From Syntrophaceae bacterium UBA6255 (GTDB lineage Bacteria > Desulfobacterota > Syntrophia > Syntrophales > Smithellaceae): a DNA stretch of 13,985 bases. The notes beneath the pieces were generated by a model. The model was given only the letters and a program-made list of their open reading frames with translations, made no database searches and had not been told where the DNA came from. Location of the stretch: contig DJVN01000134.1 of NCBI GenBank assembly GCA_002441205.1, positions 4,313 through 18,297 of the forward strand. The letters run 5' to 3'. The position numbers were made by a program, and so were the translations under genes. Shown piece after piece: positions 1-6,400 of the stretch. The stretch's first letter is position 1. Every line of letters starts with the position of its first letter.

Positions 1-169
1 TCGGCGCGTTTTTGGAATTTAAATAAGCAAAGTGGGGCTCGGCGTTTTTCTGCAAAGGTTCGAAAAGAACATTATCTTCTTTTTTTACCGGTGCCCAGAC
101 AAGGAGTTTCTCGGCCATTTTTTTGGCAATGCCCGCCAGGGCATCTTTTTTTATTAAACGTTTTTCCAT
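1..169 (-). CDS. AsrA / sulfhydrogenase-beta-like iron-sulfur protein, N-terminal part only
   Basis: Only the first 56 codons are in the window; the gene continues past base 1. The start ATG (167-169) has an AGGA-type ribosome site about 6 bases upstream. The visible protein begins MEKRLIKKDALAGIAKK, followed by LLVWAPVKKEDNVLFEPL and then AYLNSKNAP. A short helical lead, an 'APVKK...FEP' strand and a 'Y.N(S/T)..(S/A)P' segment are what I recall at the N-terminus of the anaerobic sulfite reductase subunit A / sulfhydrogenase beta family. Those proteins carry two [4Fe-4S] clusters further on and pass electrons between a flavoprotein and a partner enzyme. The cluster-binding cysteines would lie outside the window, so the family call rests on the N-terminus alone. 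It follows hdrB on the same strand after 162 bases, so it is probably a last or near-last member of the hdr operon and a likely partner of that complex. Confidence 0.5.
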   Translation of the reverse strand, partial: MEKRLIKKDALAGIAKKMAEKLLVWAPVKKEDNVLFEPLQKNAEPHFAYLNSKNAP

Positions 170-196
170 ATTTTTTCCTAATTAAGAATTTAATGA

Positions 197-238
197 GACC
201 CAAGCTTCAGAAGTGCAACGCGCTGAAGCTTGCTGGTC
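197..238 (-). promoter_or_regulatory. Stem-loop in the leader between hdrB and the AsrA-like gene
   Basis: CAAGCTTCAG (201-210) and CTGAAGCTTG (223-232) form a perfect 10-bp inverted repeat around a 12-base loop. GACC (197-200) can pair with GGTC (235-238) if two bases (233-234) bulge out. On the transcribed strand the hairpin ends 27 bases before the ATG of the next gene and is followed by an AT-rich stretch without a strong uninterrupted U-run. It could be an attenuator, a weak terminator, or an mRNA processing or stability element that sets the expression of the downstream gene apart from hdrB. The structure is seen; the role is inferred. The rest of the 162-base gap is AT-rich and shows nothing else I can support. 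Confidence 0.45.
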
Positions 239-331
239 GAATTATCCAACTCATGAAACTTAGCGGGATAATATCAATATGTCATCTGTTTTCATCACCC
301 ATAATTAAAATAATAATTCGCTTACATTTTA

Positions 332-1180
332 TTAAATCAGCCCGAACTGCGTCAACAGCGGCCGGGGGTCAAAAATATGCGATTTGAACGTATCTTTCGA
401 TCCGGGAAGCCCCATCGCCAACGATATCAATTCCGTGAAATAAAATATAGGCAGTTTTTTTCCTTCGCTGGGACGCATATCCAGATTGGCCATACACAGC
501 GGACACGCCGTAACGACGCAGTTCGCGTCCGCTTCACGGGCGGCGTTCATCAACCGGTCACACATCTCCACCACAATGGCGGTTTTACTGATTGCCAGCG
601 AACCGCCACAGCAATCGGTCTTATACGACCAGTTTTTGACATCCGCGCCGATGGCGTTCATCATTTTATCCAGCATAAAAGGATTTTCGTAATTCTCGAA
701 TTGACAAACTTCAGGCGGACGCAGCAATAGACAACCGTAATAGGAAACAGGCTTGAGTCCGGAAAGCGGCTTGACGACCTTCGCAGCCAACGCATCAATT
801 CCGATATCATTATAAATGATGTCAATGGGATTACGAATCGCTATGCCGCCCTGATATTTCGCTCCGATGATGCCTTCAATTTTTGCTCTGAGATCCTTAT
901 CGGCTTTTAAATGGTGTTCGGCTGTTTTAAAACGGTTGAAACAAGCGGCACAGGGTACCATGACATCCATCGCATCTTTTTCCGCGGCAATCAGGTTTCG
1001 CGCCGGCAGGGCAATGGACAAATCAAAATTTGTATTGTGCGCGGACGAAGCTCCGCAGCAACACCAGTCGTCAACTTCCTTCAACTCGATGTCGAGGGCG
1101 CGACTGACGGCCTTCATGGACTGATCATATTCTTTTCCCGTCGCGTGCAGCGAACAGCCCGGATAGTATGAAACTTTCAA
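332..1180 (-). CDS. hdrB: HdrB-like subunit (two CCG domains), heterodisulfide-reductase-type iron-sulfur protein
   Basis: The product has 282 residues from the TTG start at 1178-1180. It has the two cysteine-rich CCG domains of HdrB. The first has PGC near residue 9, then WCCCG, then PCAAC. The second has YYGC...PPEVC, then TDCCGG, then TACPLC. In methanogen HdrB these cysteines bind two noncubane [4Fe-4S] clusters that cleave the CoM-S-S-CoB disulfide. In bacteria the substrate of such proteins is usually unknown. I choose the TTG because a perfect AAGGAGG (1187-1193) lies 6 bases upstream and because homologues, as I recall, start at (M/L)KxxYYPGC. An in-frame ATG at 1295-1297 would add 39 residues, but those are a translation of an intergenic palindromic repeat and carry no HdrB sequence. 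It should pair with the HdrC encoded just upstream. The C-terminus reaches a normal TAA at 332-334. Confidence 0.9.
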   Translation of the reverse strand: MKVSYYPGCSLHATGKEYDQSMKAVSRALDIELKEVDDWCCCGASSAHNTNFDLSIALPARNLIAAEKDAMDVMVPCAACFNRFKTAEHHLKADKDLRAKIEGIIGAKYQGGIAIRNPIDIIYNDIGIDALAAKVVKPLSGLKPVSYYGCLLLRPPEVCQFENYENPFMLDKMMNAIGADVKNWSYKTDCCGGSLAISKTAIVVEMCDRLMNAAREADANCVVTACPLCMANLDMRPSEGKKLPIFYFTELISLAMGLPGSKDTFKSHIFDPRPLLTQFGLI

Positions 1181-1186
1181 CTCTAG

Positions 1187-1193
1187 CCTCCTT
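1187..1193 (-). promoter_or_regulatory. Strong ribosome binding site that decides the TTG start of hdrB
   Basis: On the minus strand this reads AAGGAGG, a full match to the Shine-Dalgarno core, 6 bases before TTG at 1178-1180. The competing upstream ATG at 1295-1297 lies inside the right arm of a palindromic repeat. This site therefore supports the shorter 282-residue HdrB. Confidence 0.85.
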
Positions 1194-1195
1194 AT

Positions 1196-1320
1196 ACGGC
1201 TTTTTAAAAAGTCCATCTGCCGCGTTGCGCATCGTCCTTCGTCATTGCGACGTATGAAAAAATACGTCTCACTCCTCGCGACTCGCGCGCCTTGCATCTG
1301 GAGCTTTTTCTTAAAGCCGT
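1196..1320. repeat. Large imperfect palindromic intergenic repeat between hdrC and hdrB
   Basis: The outer arms are complementary with small gaps: 1196-1220 begins ACGGCTTTTTAAAAAGTCCA, and 1294-1320 ends CTTTTTCTTAAAGCCGT. The centre holds a perfect 7-bp hairpin, GACGTAT (1249-1255) and ATACGTC (1262-1268), with a 6-base A-rich loop. The whole 125-base unit can fold into one long stem. From memory, elements with these ends and a variable central hairpin recur in intergenic spaces of deltaproteobacterial genomes. That recollection cannot be tested here, and I see no second copy in the window. It fills the gap between the hdrC stop (1356) and the hdrB ribosome site (1187-1193). In the mRNA it would form a strong structure that may affect hdrB expression or transcript stability. 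Confidence 0.75.
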
Positions 1321-1355
1321 CCGTTTGCGTATATTGTTTCTAAAAACTTTTACTC

Positions 1356-1880
1356 CTATGAGTGCTTTGTTTTTTCAAAAATATTTCTGACTGATTTCAT
1401 GTCTTTCGTCCGCGGAGACAGCAACGCCAGCTTGCCTTTCATAAACATATCCAGACCCAGCAGCGCATCGGAGAACAAATCTCCGGATTTGAGTTTGTAC
1501 TGCACCATCATCATCGGTTCATTAATCCGTCCGCCGAACTTCATACCGGAGAGGAATGCTTCGTGGAACTTCAGAACATTCGCTTCGCGGACGGTGCCGT
1601 TCTCTATGGCCATCTGCCGGAGCACATCCATCATGCTGGCGATGTCCACCTGATTGGGACAGCGGGTAATGCAGGTTTCGCACGACAGACACATCCAGAT
1701 GGTTGAACTGTTGAGTACCTTGTCGCGCTGGCCGTTCTGAATCATCTTTATAACCTTGTTGGGGTTATATTCCATGTGTTTGGTCATGGGACATCCAGCT
1801 GTACACTTGCGACAATGATAACAAGCCTGTAGCGGTACTCCGTGTATTTTTTTGTTTACTTCTTCCAGAAAAGTTTCCAT
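1356..1880 (-). CDS. hdrC: HdrC-like subunit, two [4Fe-4S] cluster ferredoxin-type protein
   Basis: The product has 174 residues from ATG at 1878-1880. It carries two classical cluster motifs of the CxxCxxCxxxCP type, CYHCRKCTAGCP (about residues 20-31) and CLSCETCITRCP (about residues 65-76). A helical C-terminal part follows, including GMKFGGRINEP, as in HdrC. HdrC relays electrons from HdrA to the catalytic HdrB. The size is typical for the family. A GGAG (1886-1889) sits 5 bases before the chosen start; an in-frame ATG at 1893-1895 would add five residues but has a weaker ribosome site. The gene begins 24 bases after the stop of the preceding iron-sulfur gene, so the two are surely cotranscribed. 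The downstream gap to hdrB holds the palindromic repeat. Confidence 0.9.
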   Translation of the reverse strand: METFLEEVNKKIHGVPLQACYHCRKCTAGCPMTKHMEYNPNKVIKMIQNGQRDKVLNSSTIWMCLSCETCITRCPNQVDIASMMDVLRQMAIENGTVREANVLKFHEAFLSGMKFGGRINEPMMMVQYKLKSGDLFSDALLGLDMFMKGKLALLSPRTKDMKSVRNIFEKTKHS

Positions 1881-1904
1881 GTAAACTCCATTCACTCAAA
1901 CTGA

Positions 1905-2915
1905 TTATGGGTTGAAGACAAAGTCTCCTTTATCGTGATGTTCATCGAATTTGCCCAGCGGCGGCATGTCTTCCATTGAGGAACCGGCGCGGTTCCCGAA
2001 AAACTCAAAGCAGTCCTTGTCGAGTTTCTTGAGGAACTTCCTCAGATCTACGCCCATCGGGCAGACGGAAATACAGGAACCGCAATCAACACAGCGCCCG
2101 ACCATGTGGTACAGCCGCATGAACTGAAATACCTGGGTATCGGTCGCGTCTTCGCCGATACCCACCCACTGCGGCTGACTTTGTTCGACAAAACAGGTCG
2201 GGCAATAGCAGGATGGACATGCCTGACGGCAGGCATAACACCGGATGCATTTTTCCATTTCCTTGGTGAAATAAGCCCAACGTTCTTCAACAGATTTGCC
2301 TTCGAATTCCTTGATTTCGTCATATTCCGCGTCCGGATTCATTGCCGGGGCGGGAGAACCGATCATGACATCCGAAATAATCGGATTGTTAAAACGGCAG
2401 GTCTTGCAGTTATCCGCGAGAACATCTTTGAAAGCAACGGTCTTATCACCATCGGATGTCTTCATCTTGATTTGGCCGCCGTCGAGCGATCCTTCGATGA
2501 TATCCGCGCCGCCTATGGCAACCTTCAAGCCTTTGCCGTCCACGTAGCCATCACAGGGCACGCCGATGATATAAACTTCATCGCGTCCATACTGTCTTTC
2601 CTGCAAATGAATAATCAGTGAACGGGTGGTGCAGCCACGAGCAATGACACCGACGATTTTTTTCTTCCGGTCTTCCGGTTTGACTCTTTTCTGGGAGTTT
2701 TTATGTTGAGTAATCAGGTCATGAACGTACTTGGCCAGATTCTGTGTACAGAGATTATTCCACACCAGTTTCTCCGTTTCTTCCGGCTTGGTAATGAAAC
2801 AAGGCGTCGCCGTTAACGGTAAAGTGCCTTTTTCATAACCGACAATGACATCAACCTTTTTTTCCAGAAGCAGCCTGTTTGCTTCTTCCCTCAATTTCGT
2901 TTCGATGTTTTCCAC
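1905..2915 (-). CDS. Iron-sulfur protein with FrhB-like features and two ferredoxin-type clusters, Hdr-associated
   Basis: The product has 336 residues from a GTG start (2913-2915), with a GGGGA-like ribosome site about 9 bases upstream. The N-terminal two thirds contain VGVIARGCTTRSL (about 88-100), VYIIGVPCDGYVDGKGL (about 114-130) and CKTCR (170-174), resembling the F420-hydrogenase / formate dehydrogenase beta (FrhB-like) superfamily. The C-terminal part has CIRCYACRQACPSCYCPTC (about 223-241) and CVDCGSCISVCPMGVD (about 275-290), two ferredoxin-like [4Fe-4S] motifs with extra cysteines between them. A role as an electron-relay subunit of the Hdr complex is likely, possibly docking ferredoxin. 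A flavin site in the FrhB-like part is possible but I cannot point to one. It lies 35 bases after mvhD and 24 bases before hdrC. I know no established symbol for it. Confidence 0.8.
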   Translation of the reverse strand: MENIETKLREEANRLLLEKKVDVIVGYEKGTLPLTATPCFITKPEETEKLVWNNLCTQNLAKYVHDLITQHKNSQKRVKPEDRKKKIVGVIARGCTTRSLIIHLQERQYGRDEVYIIGVPCDGYVDGKGLKVAIGGADIIEGSLDGGQIKMKTSDGDKTVAFKDVLADNCKTCRFNNPIISDVMIGSPAPAMNPDAEYDEIKEFEGKSVEERWAYFTKEMEKCIRCYACRQACPSCYCPTCFVEQSQPQWVGIGEDATDTQVFQFMRLYHMVGRCVDCGSCISVCPMGVDLRKFLKKLDKDCFEFFGNRAGSSMEDMPPLGKFDEHHDKGDFVFNP

Positions 2916-2950
2916 AGTGATGATTCCCCGTTAATTTTTATTGCAAAAGT

Positions 2951-3391
2951 TTAATTAATCTTTTTTATCAATTTATTAGCCGGTCCCAGCGCCTTTATTT
3001 TCTCCGTAGCGCCTTTGATGACCTGTGCCCATCTGTCACCTTCGGAGGCGGAAACCCAGGTAAATATGGTTCTGTCGCCTTCCACGCCGATGTAGTTCAG
3101 GAAACTTTTTAACGTCGCAAACTTGCGCCGTGCCACCAGATTTCCCGAGATATAGTGGCATTCACCCGGGTGTCAACCCGAAACCAGAACGCCGTCGGCG
3201 CCGGACTGCAGGGCTTTCACGATATAAAAAGGATTGATCCTTCCCGTGCAGGGAACGCGGATGATGCGCACATTGGTCGGATACTGAATTCTGCTGATAC
3301 CCGCCAGATCGGCGCCCGCGTAGGTGCACCAGTTGCAGACAATGGCAACGAATTTCGGTGTCCATTCTTTGTTTGCTAAATTTTCAGCCAT
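2951..3391 (-). CDS. mvhD: MvhD-like [2Fe-2S] subunit, selenoprotein with in-frame UGA
   Basis: Reading through the UGA at 3173-3175 gives 146 residues, the normal length of MvhD (hydrogenase iron-sulfur / delta subunit), ending at TAA 2951-2953. The start ATG (3389-3391) has a good AAGGAG site 6 bases upstream. Before the UGA the protein has CNWCTYAGADLAG (about 19-31), RIIRVPCTGRINP (about 43-54) and GADGVLVSG. After the UGA it continues HPGECHYISGNLVARRK. In MvhD this position is a conserved cysteine within G-C-H-P-G-(D/E)-C-H-Y, so Sec73 replaces a ligand or redox cysteine. The frame is intact on both sides, so this is not a pseudogene. MvhD passes electrons between a hydrogenase or dehydrogenase module and HdrA. 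Selenocysteine versions are known in some methanogens (VhuD) and reported for deltaproteobacterial relatives such as BamF. It lies 37 bases after hdrA. Confidence 0.9.
3131..3172 (-). promoter_or_regulatory. Candidate bacterial SECIS stem-loop just after the UGA
   Basis: On the coding strand a perfect 6-bp stem, TGCCAC (3155-3160) with GTGGCA (3131-3136), starts 13 bases after the UGA. It can be extended inward with a wobble pair, one mismatch and A-U pairs, to a small apical loop that contains GGG. The distance of about 23 bases from the UGA to the apical loop fits the range known for bacterial selenocysteine insertion elements. The stem is seen; recognition by SelB is inferred. The exact loop is my hand fold. 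Confidence 0.6.
3173..3175 (-). other. In-frame UGA codon, predicted selenocysteine (residue 73 of MvhD)
   Basis: TGA on the minus strand lies between ...VLVSG and HPGECHY..., exactly where MvhD relatives have a conserved cysteine. Conserved MvhD sequence continues in the same frame on both sides, and a stem-loop follows at the spacing expected for a SECIS. Standard gene callers would stop here and give a 72-residue fragment plus a second fragment. Confidence 0.88.
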
Positions 3392-3427
3392 ATATTCTCC
3401 TTCAATCGGCTTGCCGGTCTTTAGCCG

Positions 3428-6400
3428 TTAGCCTTCGTTTAAATTATAGATCTGCGCCAAAACTTCTTCGTTGTTGAAACCGTTGAGGTCCACGGCATTC
3501 ATGCGGCAGGACGCCGTGCACACGCCGCAACCCTTACAAAGCACCGCGTTGACTTCGGCACAGCCTTCCGCCACGTTCACGCTGATCGCGCTGTAGGGAC
3601 AGTTGATTTCGCAAAGACCGCACGCGGAACATCTTTCTTTATTGACATAAGCTGTCTTGCCTTCCGCTTCAATGTAATCAAGGCAGAGAACCATGACGGC
3701 ACGGGAAACAGCGGCGTTGGCCTGCGTGACGGTTTCATCGCTGAACTTGGGCGAATGGGACATGCCGCACATGAAAACGCCGTCGGTCGCGAAATCGACT
3801 GGGCGCAATTTGACGTGCGCTTCCATGAAGAAGCCATCCTGATTGGTCGGAACTTTCAGCATATTGCCGATGGTCGCGTTTTCCGGATTCGGCACAACAC
3901 CGATGCTCAGAGCAACGACATCAGCGGGCAGATTTACCTGCTCATTAAGAATCGGGTCAAATACCCTGACTTCCGCTTTATCGCCGGCGGCCACCACTTC
4001 CGGTTTGCGGTCTTCTTCATAAGATATAAATTTGATATTCAGTTCGCGCGCTTTCTTGTAATAATCTTCTTTGAAAGCAAAGGTGCGGATATCACGGTAA
4101 AGGATGGTAATGTCGCGGGAGGGATCCGCCGCTTTGAGTTCCAGCGCGTTTTTGATCGCTTCGGAGCAGCAGTAACGGCTGCAATACGGTCTTTCCTTGT
4201 CGCGGCTTCCCACGCACTGAATCATAACAATATTCTTCACGGCGGCGAGTTTGGAATCCCTCTCGTAAATCATGGTTTCCAGTTCTCGCTGTGTTTTCAC
4301 CGCCGCGTTCTGGCCGTAGAGATATTCTTTGGGCTTGTTCTCGTAGGCGCCGATGGCGACAATCACCACGCCGTGTTCAAATACTTTTTCTCCGTCTTTG
4401 GCTTTGACGGTGGTCTTATAATTGCCGATGAAACCTTCGATCTTCTCAATCTTGGCTCCGGTCGTCACCGTGATCAACGGATTCTTGTACACTTTATCCA
4501 GCAGGCTCTTCAAATGAGCGCGTGTATCCAGGCCTTCCAGTGTTTTATAAAGATGATTATAATTGCCGCCTAGCCGGTCTTCCTTTTCCACGATGAAGGA
4601 GGCAAATCCCTGATCGGCCAGCGACAGAGCCGCGGTCATTCCGGCCAGACCGCCGCCGATAATCAAAGCCTGATGATTGACGGATAACTGACCGGGTTTT
4701 AACGGTTTGAGATACTGGGCTTTGGCGACAGCCATGCGCAGGAGGTCTTTGGCTTTTTCCGTGGCCGCTTCCGGTTCGTGCATATGCACCCACGAATCCT
4801 GGTCGCGGATATTGGCCATCTCGAAGAGATACCGGTTGAGGCCTGCCTTTTCGCAGTTTTCCTGGAACAGCCCTTCATGGGTTCTGGGTGAGCAGGATGC
4901 CACAACCACTCGGGTCAGATTCTGTTCTTTAATAACTTCGGCCATCTTCACGGCAGTATCCTGCGAGCAGGTGAAAAGATTGTCGGCCGTATAGACAACG
5001 TTGGGCAACGTGGCTGCGTAATCACGTACGGCGGGAACATCAACCACGCCGCCGATATTAATGCCGCAATGGCAGACAAACACGCCGGTGCGCACGCCCT
5101 GTCCTCGCATGTCTTTTTCTTCCGGATTTTCGACCGGTGTAATCATGGTACCGCGACGCGAAGCCAGCTGTCCTTCAGCACAGGCTGCCGCCGCGGAGGC
5201 TTCCATAACGGTTTCGGGAATGTCTTTGGGTCCGCCAAATGCACCGCAGACAAACACGCCGGGACGGGATGTTTGAACCGGATTTTCCAGCGAAGTCTTG
5301 CAGAAACCGTGCTCTTCCAGTTCAATGCCCAAGCTGGCAGCCAGTTGCTTGGCTTCCTTGGGAGGCATCAGGCCGACAGACAGAACAACCATGTCAAATT
5401 CTTCTTCGTTAAGAGTTCCATCCTGATTAACATATGTAATCAGCAGATTATTGGTCTGCTGCATTTCTTTGATGACGGAGGGCATCGAACGGATGTAACG
5501 AATGCCGTACTCGTCTTTGGCGCGATTGACAAATCGGTCGAAATCCTTGCCGTGCGCGCGAATATCCATGTAGAAAATAGTGGGTTCCAGACCCTTGGCG
5601 TGCTCCTTGCCGATAATCGCTTCTTTGGTCGCGTACATACAGCAAACCGATGAGCACCAGCTGTTCCCGCAGGATGTATCGCGTGAACCGACGCACTGAA
5701 TAAAAGCAACTTTCTTGGGTTCCTTGCCGTCGGAAATTCTCTGCACGTGACCGAAGAACGGACCGGATGCGGACAGAATGCGCTCGAACTGCAGTGCAGT
5801 CACCACGTTTTTGTAAATGCCGTAACCGTATTCGCCACGCAGACGGGCGTCGAAAATTTCAAAGCCGGGCGACGCGATCACGGCTCCAACCTCGATGGTT
5901 TCCTCTTCCACTTTCATATCGTGATCAATGGCCTTGGCGATACAGGCTTCGACGCACTGATAACATTCGGAGCAGATGCCGCAGGACAGACAGCGCAGTG
6001 CCTCCGCTTTGGCCTGTGCCTCATCAAAACCAAGACCCACTTCCTTGAAATTGGTTTTGCGATCTTCCGGTTTCATCAGCGGATATTTTTCGCGCGGAAC
6101 CTTAGCGACATCGGAAACATCCGCCTTATCTGCCAGATCTTTGGTCCAGTCTTTTTCACGGCCGGCTTTCATGTCCTCGCCGCGCAAATAGCGGTCAATG
6201 GATTTGGCCGCTTCCTTACCGGAAAAGACAGCCTTGACAACAGTCTGGGGACCGGTAACAACATCACCGCCGGCGAAAACACCGGGAATGTTGGTCGCGA
6301 AAGTAACCTTATCATAATCAATGTTGCTCCACTTGTTGATGGAAACGCCGCTTTCCTTCGTAATAAAAGACAATTCTGCTTCCTGGCCGATGGCGGGAAC

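Noticed and set aside
91..387. 98-codon plus-strand frame across the hdrB to AsrA-like gap
   Set aside because: It overlaps the starts and ends of two minus-strand genes, is very Phe/Ile-rich, and has no ribosome site or motif.
1181..1297. Longer HdrB of 321 residues from ATG 1295-1297
   Set aside because: The extra residues are translated palindromic repeat, and the TTG start at 1178-1180 has a perfect AAGGAGG.
1196..1320. A complete insertion sequence or a CRISPR repeat
   Set aside because: There is no transposase, no target-site duplication I can identify, and no series of spaced copies; it is a single palindromic element.
2951..3391. Reading mvhD as a pseudogene broken by a stop codon
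   Set aside because: The frame stays intact and conserved after the UGA, the UGA replaces a conserved cysteine, and a SECIS-like stem-loop follows; selenocysteine explains it better.
3755..4573. 272-codon open frame on the plus strand, antisense to the C-terminal half of hdrA
   Set aside because: Shadow of a strongly supported gene; composition and lack of domains argue against coding.
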